DNA of 64,000 bases from Seonamhaeicola maritimus (GCF_008056315.1 NZ_VRKQ01000008.1:762957-826956), one strand, 5' to 3'. Counted from the stretch's first letter, positions 1 to 7,400 are shown. Made by a program: numbers and translations. Notes: generated from the letters alone by a model not told the origin.

Positions 1-199
1 CCGCCACACATAATTCCAAAAGAGCATTTCTAAAACCTTGTAACTCTTCAATTGTAATGCTCCGCATCATGTAAACCGACAAGAAACATGCAATTTGGCT
101 TGGGTTATACATATCGTTAGATATATTGACTATAACTTGTTTAGCCTCCTCTGTTGTTAAGGTTTCGTGATTTATTAATCTATTCAGTATATCTTTCAT
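1..199 (-). CDS. trpD: Anthranilate phosphoribosyltransferase TrpD (N-terminal part, cut by window edge)
   Basis: The first 66 residues are visible, beginning MKDILNRLINHETLTTEEAK; the rest lies beyond base 1. The helical N-terminal region (a start resembling ILNRL, then a TTEEAK-type helix, then PSQIACFLSVYMMR) matches the substrate-binding helical domain of TrpD, which transfers phosphoribose from PRPP to anthranilate in Trp synthesis. It starts 8 bases after the trpG stop codon in the same operon (trpE-trpG-trpD). The catalytic glycine-rich loop is not in the window, so the assignment rests on the N-terminus and on gene order. Confidence 0.85.
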   Translation of the reverse strand, partial: MKDILNRLINHETLTTEEAKQVIVNISNDMYNPSQIACFLSVYMMRSITIEELQGFRNALLELCVA

Positions 200-207
200 A
201 TTCCTCT

Positions 208-774
208 CTAGCTATTAACCCAATTTTCTAAAATTTTCTTACCGTTTGGTGTTAAAACAGATTCCGGATGGTATTGAACCCCTTTCACATCATAAGTTTT
301 ATGTCTTAAAGACATGACTTGACCGTTGGCATCATACGATGTGGCTTCTAAACTTTCTGGTAAGTTGGCATTTACTACCCAAGAGTGATAACGACCAACC
401 TCAATTTCTTTATCTAGTCCTTTAAAAATCGCCTCATCATCAACACATATTTCAACTTTGGTGGCAACTCCATGATAAACTTCATCTAAATTTACTAAAG
501 AACCTCCAAATACTTCACCAATGGCTTGTTGTCCTAGACAAACACCTAAGATACTTTTTGTTGGTGCGTATTTTTCAATGATGGCTTTTAATAAACCTGC
601 CTCATCTGGTATTCCTGGACCTGGTGATAAAACAATTTTATCAAATGGTTCAACATCTTCCAATTCCAACTTATCATTTCTGTATACCGTTACATCGCAA
701 TTTAAATCCTCTAAATAATGAACCAAATTATATGTAAAACTATCGTAGTTGTCTATTACTAAAACTTTCTTCAT
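208..774 (-). CDS. trpG: Anthranilate synthase component II (glutamine amidotransferase)
   Basis: A class I glutamine amidotransferase of 188 residues that supplies ammonia to TrpE for anthranilate synthesis. The nucleophile motif GVCLGQQAIGE (Cys near residue 79) and the C-terminal VQYHPES motif (catalytic His and Glu near residue 170) are intact, as is the oxyanion motif LSPGPGIP. The length is normal for a stand-alone TrpG. The start lies one base after the trpE stop, so translation is probably coupled. In some bacteria the same subunit also serves para-aminobenzoate synthesis (PabA); the position between trpE and trpD favours TrpG as the main role. Confidence 0.95.
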   Translation of the reverse strand: MKKVLVIDNYDSFTYNLVHYLEDLNCDVTVYRNDKLELEDVEPFDKIVLSPGPGIPDEAGLLKAIIEKYAPTKSILGVCLGQQAIGEVFGGSLVNLDEVYHGVATKVEICVDDEAIFKGLDKEIEVGRYHSWVVNANLPESLEATSYDANGQVMSLRHKTYDVKGVQYHPESVLTPNGKKILENWVNS

Positions 775-775
775 C

Positions 776-2182
776 TTAAATATCTTCTGCTAATTGAATA
801 GCTTTGTTCAACGCTCCTAATTTATTGAATACTTCTTGTTTTTCACTTTCTGGATTTGATTTAGATACTAATCCTGCCCCTGCTTGCCAATTAAGTTTAT
901 AATCTTTACTTAAAAAAGTTCTAATCATAATTGCATGATTGAAGTTGCCTTCAAAATCCATAAAACCAATAGCTCCACCATAAAAACCTCTACTGGTTTT
1001 TTCATATTCTTCAATAAGTTGCATGGCTCTATGTTTTGGGGCCCCACTTAAAGTTCCCGCAGGAAATGTATCTGCTACAACCTGCATTGTTGAGGTTGTA
1101 TCATGCTTGTGCCCTGTAACCTTGCTTACTAAATGTATAACATGTGAAAAGAATTGAACCTCTCTATATGTTTCTACTTTTACGTTGCTACCATGACGAC
1201 TCAAGTCATTTCTTGCCAAATCTACTAGCATGACATGTTCTGCATTCTCCTTGTCATCTTTTATCAATTCGTCAGCTAAAACAGCATCTTTTTCGTCATC
1301 TCCAGTACGTTTAAAAGTTCCAGCAATAGGATGGATTTCAGCTAAACCATCAGTAACAATTAATTGTGCTTCCGGTGAACTTCCAAAAATCTTAAAATCA
1401 CCGTAATCAAAATAGAATAGGTACGGAGAAGGATTTATGCTCCTTAAGGCTCTATATACATTAAAATCATCACCAGTAAACTCTTGAGAAAAACTTCTTG
1501 ATAAAACTAATTGAAAAACATCACCTCTAGCACAGTGCTTTTTGGCATAATCTACATGCTGTAAAAATTCATCATCCGTTAAGTTTGAGCTAATATCCCC
1601 TTTAGAATTGAAATTAAAAGAAGCAAAATTTTGAACGTTGATTAGTCTATCAATTTCATCAATATTATTCTCAACCCCATCTGGACAATGAGAAAAAATG
1701 TATGCTTCATTTTTAAAATGATTAATTGCTATGATGTTTTGATAAACGGCATAATACATATCAGGTATTTCAACAGAGTTTTCTTTTTTACCAATCTCAA
1801 TATCTTCAAAATACCTAACAGCATCATAAGCCGTGTAACCAAAAATACCGTTGTTTATAAATTTGAAATTCTCTTCAGAAGATACATCAAATCGTTTTGT
1901 AAACTTGTAAATTTCATCGACTACATTAACCTCCTTGGTTATAGCTAAATCTTTGGAGCTACCATCTGGAAATGATTCTGTTATAACTTCGTTTTCAACT
2001 TTTATAGAGGCGATAGGGTTAAAACATATATATGAAAAGTTTTTGTGATTTCTGTGATAATCACCACTTTCAAGTAAAATACTGTTTGGGTATTTATCAC
2101 GTATCTTATAATAGACTGTAACAGGTGTAATGGTATCTGTTAAGATACGTTTGTGATGTGTATAAAGACTGAATTTTTTCAT
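776..2182 (-). CDS. trpE: Anthranilate synthase component I
   Basis: A chorismate-utilising enzyme of 468 residues; with TrpG it converts chorismate and glutamine to anthranilate, the first step of Trp synthesis. Visible motifs are the N-terminal LLES element (residues 36-39) associated with feedback inhibition by Trp, GSSPEAQL, HPIAGTFKRTG, LVDLARNDLSR, the TFPAGTLSGAPKHRA block and GFYGGAIG. These fit TrpE rather than isochorismate synthase or PabB. It is the first structural gene of the operon and lies behind the leader peptide and attenuator hairpin at 2221-2343. Confidence 0.95.
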   Translation of the reverse strand: MKKFSLYTHHKRILTDTITPVTVYYKIRDKYPNSILLESGDYHRNHKNFSYICFNPIASIKVENEVITESFPDGSSKDLAITKEVNVVDEIYKFTKRFDVSSEENFKFINNGIFGYTAYDAVRYFEDIEIGKKENSVEIPDMYYAVYQNIIAINHFKNEAYIFSHCPDGVENNIDEIDRLINVQNFASFNFNSKGDISSNLTDDEFLQHVDYAKKHCARGDVFQLVLSRSFSQEFTGDDFNVYRALRSINPSPYLFYFDYGDFKIFGSSPEAQLIVTDGLAEIHPIAGTFKRTGDDEKDAVLADELIKDDKENAEHVMLVDLARNDLSRHGSNVKVETYREVQFFSHVIHLVSKVTGHKHDTTSTMQVVADTFPAGTLSGAPKHRAMQLIEEYEKTSRGFYGGAIGFMDFEGNFNHAIMIRTFLSKDYKLNWQAGAGLVSKSNPESEKQEVFNKLGALNKAIQLAEDI

Positions 2183-2220
2183 CTAATTAAGTTTTAATTC
2201 TGAAACAAGTTCAGAACATG

Positions 2221-2252
2221 AAAAAGGCCTGTCGTGAATGACAAGCCTTTTT
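2221..2252 (-). terminator. trp attenuator hairpin (intrinsic terminator between trpL and trpE)
   Basis: On the minus strand AAAAAGGCTTGTC and GACAGGCCTTTTT form a 12-13 bp stem with one G-U pair around the loop ATTCAC, and the last arm ends in a run of T. It lies 28 bases after the stop codon of the Trp-rich leader peptide and about 40 bases before trpE. The loop and start of the second arm (TTCACGA, 2232-2238) are complementary to TCGTGAA at the end of the leader frame (2285-2291). That pairing would compete with the terminator when the ribosome stalls at the Trp codons. Confidence 0.85.
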
Positions 2253-2280
2253 GATATTTTAGTTTAAATATACTTAGGAT

Positions 2281-2343
2281 TTACTTCACGAATGTTAAGT
2301 TTCTGAAGCTCCACCACCAAGTATTATTTAAATTTGTGTTCAT
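2281..2343 (-). CDS. trpL: trp operon leader peptide (20 aa, three tandem Trp codons)
   Basis: The frame starts with ATG at 2343 and ends with TAA at 2281. It encodes MNTNLNNTWWWSFRNLTFVK, with three consecutive UGG codons at positions 9-11. It is preceded by a good Bacteroidota promoter (20 bases upstream) and followed by the attenuator hairpin. This is the classical layout of ribosome-mediated attenuation: low Trp-tRNA stalls the ribosome at WWW and favours read-through into trpEGD. A related leader class upstream of trp genes in Bacteroidota is known (the Bacteroid-trp RNA family). Translation itself is inferred. Confidence 0.88.
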   Translation of the reverse strand: MNTNLNNTWWWSFRNLTFVK

Positions 2344-2362
2344 TTATTCTTTTAATGCGGGT

Positions 2363-2393
2363 CAAATATATAAATGAAAATATAATTAACCAA
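2363..2393 (-). promoter_or_regulatory. Promoter of the trp leader/operon
   Basis: On the minus strand a TTG (-33 region, 2391-2393) and TATATTTG (-7 element, 2363-2370) are separated by 20 bases. This matches the Bacteroidota housekeeping consensus TTTG / TAnnTTTG. The trpL start codon follows 20 bases downstream. Confidence 0.75.
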
Positions 2394-2404
2394 CAGTTTT
2401 TAAA

Positions 2405-2436
2405 TAAAAAAACTACCATAAGGTTATGGTAGTTTT
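2405..2436 (-). terminator. Intrinsic terminator of the marR-type gene
   Basis: AACTACCATA (2411-2420) pairs perfectly with TATGGTAGTT (2425-2434) around a four-base loop, and on the minus strand a run of T follows. It separates the MarR gene from the trp promoter immediately downstream. Confidence 0.8.
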
Positions 2437-2463
2437 AAATGATTATTAGTTTAAAGAGAATTT

Positions 2464-2925
2464 TTAGTCTGCTATTAACCTTATCTTTTCTAATAATCTA
2501 ATCAAATCATAAGCTTCATAATCAGTTAATGAACTTATAATTTTCTTTTCTGCGCTATTAATTAATGTATCTATTTTGTCTAATAATTCCAATCCTTCTC
2601 TTGTTATAGTAATATCAATCTTTCTTTTGTTCTCTTTATTTAATTCCTTTTGAACATATCCTTTTTTTTTGAGCTTATCTACTAATCTAGTCGTATTACT
2701 CATTTTTGCAATCATTCTTTCTTGAATAGTTGCTAGTGTAACAGAATTTCCTTTTTGCCCACGTAATATTCGTAGAACATTAAATTGCTGTAAAGAAATA
2801 CCATACGGTTTAAGAACAATGTTTAACTCCTTATTTACTATGCAAGCAGTATAAATCAAATTGACAACAACACCTTTTGATAATGGTAGATTGGAAGTGA
2901 TTTTCAGAATTTTTTCAATCTCCAT
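2464..2925 (-). CDS. MarR-family winged-helix transcriptional regulator
   Basis: About 153 residues from the ATG at 2925 (MEIEKILK). An upstream TTG at 2946 would add seven residues but lies inside the -7 promoter element, so the ATG is preferred. The MarR fold is visible: a dimerisation helix, then QQFNVLRILRG, the recognition region (LATIQERMIAKMSNTTRLVDKLKKKGYV), a charged wing (NKENKRKIDITIT) and LTREGLELLDKI. It is divergent from a thiol-redox lipoprotein gene. A perfect palindrome covering its start codon suggests autorepression. The ligand is unknown; a redox or small-molecule signal would fit the neighbours. Confidence 0.85.
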   Translation of the reverse strand: MEIEKILKITSNLPLSKGVVVNLIYTACIVNKELNIVLKPYGISLQQFNVLRILRGQKGNSVTLATIQERMIAKMSNTTRLVDKLKKKGYVQKELNKENKRKIDITITREGLELLDKIDTLINSAEKKIISSLTDYEAYDLIRLLEKIRLIAD

Positions 2926-2942
2926 ATACAACTGTTGTATAT
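2924..2942. promoter_or_regulatory. Perfect 19-base palindrome, likely MarR operator
   Basis: ATATACAAC-T-GTTGTATAT is a perfect inverted repeat with one central base. It overlaps the start codon of the MarR gene and lies directly downstream of its -7 element TACATTTG, where a bound dimer would block initiation. MarR proteins typically bind palindromes of 16-20 bases in their own promoters. Binding here is inferred. Confidence 0.65.
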
Positions 2943-2943
2943 A

Positions 2944-2951
2944 CAAATGTA
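2944..2951 (-). promoter_or_regulatory. -7 element TACATTTG of the marR-type gene
   Basis: TACATTTG on the minus strand matches TAnnTTTG and ends 18 bases before the ATG at 2925. No clear TTG was found at the -33 position. Confidence 0.55.
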
Positions 2952-3056
2952 GGGTTTTTATTCATATAAATTAATAATTATATAAAAAATTGTTAAAATG
3001 GATGCTAGTTATTATCGAATAGATAAATTTATAAGTGTATTTATGCTGAAATTTTA

Positions 3057-3587
3057 ATGTTGATGAATAAACTAAGTGTGATTTTATTTTTAATAGTTAG
3101 CAACTTATTAATTTTTAGTTGTGCTAATAAAAATAATAAAGTGGTAGAATCAGTTCAGGTTAAAGATGATAATCTGGAAATATATGACTTTAAAGAAATA
3201 AGTAAATTTTTAAACAATAAGGATGACAAAGTTTATGTAGTGAATTTTTGGGCAACTTGGTGTGCTCCATGCGTAAAAGAATTGCCTTATTTTGAAAAAG
3301 TGCAGGCTGAATATAAGGATAAGAATGTCGAGGTTCTTTTAATTAGCTTAGACTTTCCTCATCAGTTTGAGTCAAAATTAAAGCCGTTTATAAAGAATAA
3401 GGGTTTGAAGTCAAAAGTAATTGTTTTAGATGATGTAGATTCTAACAGTTGGATACCTAAAGTAGATAAGGATTGGTCTGGTTCAATTCCAGCAACTATT
3501 ATATATAGTAATAATTCACGTAAGTTTTACGAAAAATCATTTACTTATGATGAATTAGAAGAAGAATTAAAGAATTTTTTAAATTAA
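3057..3587 (+). CDS. TlpA-like thioredoxin-fold lipoprotein
   Basis: A 176-residue protein with a lipoprotein signal (hydrophobic segment ending LLIFSC, lipid-modified Cys near residue 22) and one thioredoxin domain carrying the redox motif WATWCAPC near residues 64-71. A cis-Pro is plausible at GSIPAT (near residue 145). Such proteins reduce or relay electrons to envelope disulfides. The next gene starts 7 bases downstream, so they are probably co-transcribed. An alternative ATG lies two codons further in (3063). The specific partner cannot be told from the sequence. Confidence 0.85.
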   Translation: MLMNKLSVILFLIVSNLLIFSCANKNNKVVESVQVKDDNLEIYDFKEISKFLNNKDDKVYVVNFWATWCAPCVKELPYFEKVQAEYKDKNVEVLLISLDFPHQFESKLKPFIKNKGLKSKVIVLDDVDSNSWIPKVDKDWSGSIPATIIYSNNSRKFYEKSFTYDELEEELKNFLN

Positions 3588-3594
3588 AAAAAAG

Positions 3595-4215
3595 ATGAGC
3601 AAAACAATTAAGCTATTGGGAGTTGTATTTATTGTGCTTCTTATAGGAGCCTTTAGCGTACCTAACAATAATGTAGGTGAGAGCTATAAAATTGGTGATA
3701 TTGCCGAAGATTTTTCATTAGAAAATATTGATGGTAAAATGGTGTCTTTGTCTGATTATAAAAAGGCAAAAGGGTTTATTATAACCTTTACCTGTAATAC
3801 TTGTCCGTATGCCGTAATGTACGAAGACCGTATTGTAGAATTAGATAAAAAGTATGCGCCGAAAGGATATCCGGTGATAGCAATCATGCCAAATAATATA
3901 TCAAAAAAACCAGGTGATAATCTGAATGCAATGAAACAAAGAGCAGAAAGCAAAGGTTTTACTTTTCCTTATTTAATTGATGCAAAACAAGAAGTGTATC
4001 CAAAATTTGGAGCTACAAAAACACCTCATGTTTTTGTGCTAAATAAAACTAAAAGTGGTTTTGCAGTAGAATATATTGGAGCTATTGATGATAATTACAA
4101 AGATGCTTCAGCCGTAAATATTAAGTATGTTGAAAATGCTGTTGACGCATTAATTGAGGGAAATGAAGTAATTCAAAAAGAGACTAGAGCTATAGGCTGT
4201 GGTATTAAAGCTTAA
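3595..4215 (+). CDS. Redoxin/AhpC-TSA-like thioredoxin-family protein, membrane-anchored or exported
   Basis: 206 residues with an N-terminal hydrophobic segment (residues 5-22) followed by a peroxiredoxin-like thioredoxin fold. IGDIAEDFSLENIDG is the usual redoxin entry strand, TCNTCPYA the CxxC-type active site, and TPHVFVLN the cis-Pro region. The C-terminal TRAIGCGIK is a conserved ending in this family and has a second Cys. It probably handles peroxide or thiols outside the cytoplasm. It is followed by an intrinsic terminator. Confidence 0.8.
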   Translation: MSKTIKLLGVVFIVLLIGAFSVPNNNVGESYKIGDIAEDFSLENIDGKMVSLSDYKKAKGFIITFTCNTCPYAVMYEDRIVELDKKYAPKGYPVIAIMPNNISKKPGDNLNAMKQRAESKGFTFPYLIDAKQEVYPKFGATKTPHVFVLNKTKSGFAVEYIGAIDDNYKDASAVNIKYVENAVDALIEGNEVIQKETRAIGCGIKA

Positions 4216-4236
4216 TAAAGATTTATAATTCAATTG

Positions 4237-4269
4237 AAAACTGAAGTTGTAATAACTTCAGTTTTTTTT
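4237..4269 (+). terminator. Intrinsic terminator after the redoxin gene
   Basis: AAAACTGAAGTT (4237-4248) pairs with AACTTCAGTTTT around a five-base loop and is followed by a T run, 22 bases after the stop codon. Confidence 0.85.
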
Positions 4270-4325
4270 CGTCTATGAATTCAAGAAATATTAGTTTTGT
4301 CAAACATTTATTTAATTTAATATCA

Positions 4326-4643
4326 ATGGAAGATTTAACACAAGAAGAGTGGGTAGAAAAACTGGAAAATGATGATAACGCAGTGGTTTTAGATGTAAGA
4401 ACTAATGCTGAAGTAGCAGAAGGAATCATTCCCAATGCTATTCATTTAGACTTTTATTTAGGAGATGAGTTTGTTGATGAGTTAGACGAGTTAGATAAGG
4501 ATAAGAATTATTATGTATATTGTCGCTCTGGTAATAGAAGCCATAAAGCTTGTGAGATAATGGAAGAGTTAGGGTTTACAAATGCCTATAACCTTGAAGG
4601 AGGTATTTTGCAATGGGTTGGTGATATTGTTGATCTAGAATAA
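4326..4643 (+). CDS. Single-domain rhodanese (cytoplasmic)
   Basis: 105 residues from the ATG at 4326 (MEDLTQEEW). An in-frame ATG at 4275 would add 17 residues unlike the family and would begin right behind the terminator. The rhodanese fold is complete: VVLDVRTNAEVAEG, IPNAIHLDF, the active loop CRSGNRS with the persulfide-carrying Cys, and AYNLEGGILQW at the end. It likely transfers sulfane sulfur. The second rhodanese gene follows after 3 bases. Confidence 0.88.
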   Translation: MEDLTQEEWVEKLENDDNAVVLDVRTNAEVAEGIIPNAIHLDFYLGDEFVDELDELDKDKNYYVYCRSGNRSHKACEIMEELGFTNAYNLEGGILQWVGDIVDLE

Positions 4644-4646
4644 AAC

Positions 4647-5039
4647 ATGAAACGATTTTTAATTTTAAGTTTTCCTGTGTTTACAGTTTTCTTTCTTGGA
4701 TGTCAAGAAACTGAGAAAACTGAGGCAGTACTTCTTTCTGCTGAAGAAATGAAAACTATGTTGGAAGATAAATCCCTTTTGTTGATTGACGTTAGAACTC
4801 CAAAGGAATTTGCAGAAGGCCATATTAAAAATGCCATAAACATTGATTTTTACTCAGAAACTTTTAAAGAGGATATTAAAAAACTAGATCCTAACGTACC
4901 TGTTTTGTTGTATTGCCGCAGTGGAGGACGCAGTGGTAAAACCGCTAAAATGCTTCAAAAAACAGGCTTTAAAAAATCATTCGATTTGAAAGGTGGTATC
5001 CTAAAGTGGAAAGAACAAGGATTTGAAATTATTAAATAA
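4647..5039 (+). CDS. Rhodanese-domain lipoprotein
   Basis: 130 residues: a lipoprotein signal ending FFLGC (Cys near residue 19), then a rhodanese domain with LLIDVRTPKEFAEGHIKNAINID, the active loop CRSGGRS and FDLKGGILKW. It is a periplasmic, lipid-anchored partner of the cytoplasmic rhodanese just upstream. With the TlpA-like and redoxin genes it forms a sulfur/thiol cluster spanning both sides of the inner membrane. Confidence 0.88.
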   Translation: MKRFLILSFPVFTVFFLGCQETEKTEAVLLSAEEMKTMLEDKSLLLIDVRTPKEFAEGHIKNAINIDFYSETFKEDIKKLDPNVPVLLYCRSGGRSGKTAKMLQKTGFKKSFDLKGGILKWKEQGFEIIK

Positions 5040-5040
5040 A

Positions 5041-5067
5041 AAGCTCCATCAACATGGAGTTTTTTTA
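5041..5067 (+). terminator. Intrinsic terminator after the rhodanese pair
   Basis: CTCCAT-CAAC-ATGGAG with a following run of T, directly after the stop codon at 5039. Confidence 0.8.
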
Positions 5068-5410
5068 TAATAGTGTTCAGTCATGGAACATCACGGCTTT
5101 ATTTTTAAGATTATACAAAAATGTGTATATTTGAGTAACTCCAAATACAGATCCTTATCTTAAATGTTTTATTAGCAATCATTTATTATACTATTTTATT
5201 CCTTATTTAATTTATTGTATAAGTTTTCACCCTTAAAAACCTAAAACAACAAATATGAACAGCTTATCGATGATTATGTCAGTTTTTTATTTTTTGTCTT
5301 GTTTTTGAGCTATTTACCTTAATTTTTTTTAGGGTATCATACATTTATTTACTTTTATGCTACCTTAATTTTATAATACTGTAGAAGTCTAATTTTAAAA
5401 TCTTTTAATT
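5068..5410 (+). other. AT-rich intergenic/5'-leader region
   Basis: There is no long reading frame. A match to the housekeeping -7 element, TATATTTG, is at 5126-5133. If it is used, the gene at 5411 has an untranslated leader of roughly 270 bases containing the mini-frame at 5255. The 11-base string ACCTTAATTTT occurs twice (near 5317 and 5361). No terminator or known riboswitch was recognised. Confidence 0.5.
5255..5308 (+). CDS. Possible 17-residue hydrophobic peptide
   Basis: ATG at 5255 to TGA at 5308 encodes MNSLSMIMSVFYFLSCF. An A-rich stretch (AAAACAACAAAT) precedes the start, as is common before Bacteroidota starts. It lies in the leader region between a TATATTTG element and the gene at 5411. 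It could be a leader peptide or a small membrane peptide, or it could be chance; there is no independent support. Confidence 0.25.
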   Translation: MNSLSMIMSVFYFLSCF

Positions 5411-5698
5411 ATGAACATGATGAACGGATGGCTCATTTTAGGCATTGTTGCTTTGCTTTTTATAAGCATGTATGTGTATGCTAATATTTTTGTGTTTTTA
5501 GAAAAATCTAAAAATAAAAAACTTAAGAAAATTCAAGAGCAAGAAAATGAAATAGTACGTCAAGAAAATGTTAAAAAAGAGCAGCTTAGGGCTGAAAAAT
5601 TTAATAAGCTAAAAGATAGAAGTAAACAAATTAAGGAACAATTAAATTGGCTTAAACAAATGAATGAAACTATTTCAGAACAGCACAATAGCCAATAA
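5411..5698 (+). CDS. Small single-pass membrane protein with charged coiled-coil tail
   Basis: 95 residues, family not recognised. One transmembrane helix (about residues 6-29, WLILGIVALLFISMYVYANIFVF) is followed by a Lys/Glu/Gln-rich helical tail with heptad character (residues 32-90). It probably sits in the inner membrane with the tail in the cytoplasm. It ends one base before the convergent lipoprotein gene. Confidence 0.7.
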   Translation: MNMMNGWLILGIVALLFISMYVYANIFVFLEKSKNKKLKKIQEQENEIVRQENVKKEQLRAEKFNKLKDRSKQIKEQLNWLKQMNETISEQHNSQ

Positions 5699-5699
5699 T

Positions 5700-6347
5700 T
5701 TATTCTAATATTACCTTAATTTCAGATAGTTTAGCAAGAGGTTTTCCGTTTTTTCCTATGTGGTCTGTAGCAATTTTAAGCCCGTTAAAATCTTGAACGT
5801 TTTCAAAAGTGTTAATTAAATTCGGTTCAGGTCTACCACCTCTTCTAAATATCCATTCTTTAATTATAAAATCATTATCATAAAAAATATCATAGACATC
5901 ACCTGGGGTATAACCTCCTTTTAAAGAATATGTTATTGTTATTTTATTCATTAAGGTCTTAGAAATTGGTCCTGTTTCTTGAGTGGGCTCAGAAATAGTT
6001 GCTGAAGTGTCCCAAACCAATTGAAACGGAATAAGTAGCCAAAATTTGTCATTTATAAATGCTTCGTCTGCTTTATAAGAAGTGGTGTCAATAGATTTAA
6101 TATTATAAATTATAGTGTCAGAATCTGTAGTTAACTTAACGTCATCGGTTTTTGGGTTCCAGGTCCAGTGACGTCTTTTGCCAAATTTAAATTCAATTTC
6201 ATGAACTTTGTCCCAATTTTGAAATCCGTGAGCATGGGCTATTTTTTCTGCTACAGTTAATTCTCGAGACTGGGTGACTTTATTCTCTTTTTGTTTACAG
6301 GAAAAACAAAGGGCTGTGAAGCATAAAGCAAATACTAATTTTTTCAT
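5700..6347 (-). CDS. Conserved lipoprotein, function unknown
   Basis: 215 residues with a lipoprotein signal ending in LCFSC (Cys near residue 17). The mature part begins with a helix (AEKIAHAHGFQNWDKVHEIEFKF) and continues with alternating beta strands. The layout resembles a Bacteroidota-specific lipoprotein family (possibly DUF6503, an assignment from memory that needs a profile search). It is divergent from the methyltransferase at 6382. No catalytic motif is evident. Confidence 0.7.
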   Translation of the reverse strand: MKKLVFALCFTALCFSCKQKENKVTQSRELTVAEKIAHAHGFQNWDKVHEIEFKFGKRRHWTWNPKTDDVKLTTDSDTIIYNIKSIDTTSYKADEAFINDKFWLLIPFQLVWDTSATISEPTQETGPISKTLMNKITITYSLKGGYTPGDVYDIFYDNDFIIKEWIFRRGGRPEPNLINTFENVQDFNGLKIATDHIGKNGKPLAKLSEIKVILE

Positions 6348-6381
6348 ACATTGGAGTTTTTACAAATATAAAGAACTTATA

Positions 6382-7182
6382 ATGAGTAAAATCGAAATCT
6401 ATTTTAATACAAATAAAGCCACTTGGAATGAAAAAGTAAAGGTGCATGCTAAAAGTGATATGTATGATTTAGATACTTTTAAAAAGGGAAAGACGTCTTT
6501 AATGCACTATGAATTAAAAGCTTTGGGAGATGTGAGAGATAGGAAGTTGCTTCATTTACAGTGCCATTTTGGACAAGATACTTTAAGTTGGAGTAGAATG
6601 GGAGCTAGATGTACAGGTGTTGATTTAAGCGATGAAGGTATTAAACTTGCTAAATCTTTAAATAACGAGTTGAAACTAGATGCCAAATTTGTATGTTGTA
6701 ATGTTTTGGATACTTCGGTATTTATAAAAGACACTTTTGATATTGTGTTTACCAGCTATGGCGTTATTGGGTGGCTGCCTGATTTAAAACCTTGGGGACA
6801 AATGATTGCTGAAAGGCTCGATAAAGGTGGTACATTTTATATGGTTGAATTTCACCCAATAGTTTGGATGTTTGACTATATAAAGGAACAACCTGATATG
6901 AAATATGGTTATATGCAGGATGAGGTTATTTACGAAGAATATGAAGGCACTTACGCAGACGAACATTCAAAAATGATAAGTAAAGAATATGGTTGGAATC
7001 ATGGCATTGGAGAAATAATATCTGCTTTAACAGAAGCTGGTTTACATATTGAATACTTGAGAGAACACAACGAGGCCCCTTATAATGTCTTGCCCGATTT
7101 AGTTGAAACTGAAAATGGCATGTTTGGTACAAAAGATAAATTGTACCCGCTTATTTTTGAGTTGAAGGCAACTAAGGTTTAA
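6382..7182 (+). CDS. Class I SAM-dependent methyltransferase
   Basis: 266 residues from the ATG at 6382 (MSKIEIYFNTNK). The open frame extends upstream to 6274 but would overlap the divergent lipoprotein gene and lacks conservation-like sequence. The SAM-binding motif I is LLHLQCHFGQDTLSWSRMG, followed by VTGVDLSDEGI-type motif II (CTGVDLSDEGIKLAKSL) and FDIVFTSYGVIGWLPDLKPWG. It is a small-molecule-type methyltransferase; the substrate is unknown. Confidence 0.8.
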   Translation: MSKIEIYFNTNKATWNEKVKVHAKSDMYDLDTFKKGKTSLMHYELKALGDVRDRKLLHLQCHFGQDTLSWSRMGARCTGVDLSDEGIKLAKSLNNELKLDAKFVCCNVLDTSVFIKDTFDIVFTSYGVIGWLPDLKPWGQMIAERLDKGGTFYMVEFHPIVWMFDYIKEQPDMKYGYMQDEVIYEEYEGTYADEHSKMISKEYGWNHGIGEIISALTEAGLHIEYLREHNEAPYNVLPDLVETENGMFGTKDKLYPLIFELKATKV

Positions 7183-7259
7183 GATGGTAATTTCTAGCTC
7201 AGTTTAATTCGTATTTTATTATTTGAGTTGATTAAGTAACTAATTTAATAAATACAAAC

Positions 7260-7290
7260 CGAAAGGAAAATCTGTGTAGATTTTCTTTCG
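7260..7290. terminator. Possible bidirectional hairpin between convergent genes
   Basis: CGAAAGGAAAATCT and AGATTTTCTTTCG pair around GTGT with one bulged base. No clean T run follows directly on either strand, so termination is uncertain. It lies between the methyltransferase (plus) and the small metal-domain-like gene (minus). The rest of 7183-7400 is AT-rich and includes an unbroken run of 14 T at 7381-7394. Confidence 0.4.
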
Positions 7291-7400
7291 AAGACGAGTA
7301 TAAGTAATGAATTATACAGTGTTTTGTACCCTTTTTTTTCATTTTATTTGTTTCAATTGTTTCTGTCAGTTTATTTTCTGTTTTTTTTTTTTTTGAATAA

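Noticed and set aside
4275-4325. Upstream start for the first rhodanese
   Set aside because: The added residues do not resemble the family and the site lies immediately behind a terminator.
6274-6381. Longer N-terminus for the methyltransferase starting at 6274
   Set aside because: It would overlap the divergent lipoprotein gene's signal-peptide coding region; the ATG at 6382 gives a normal family start.
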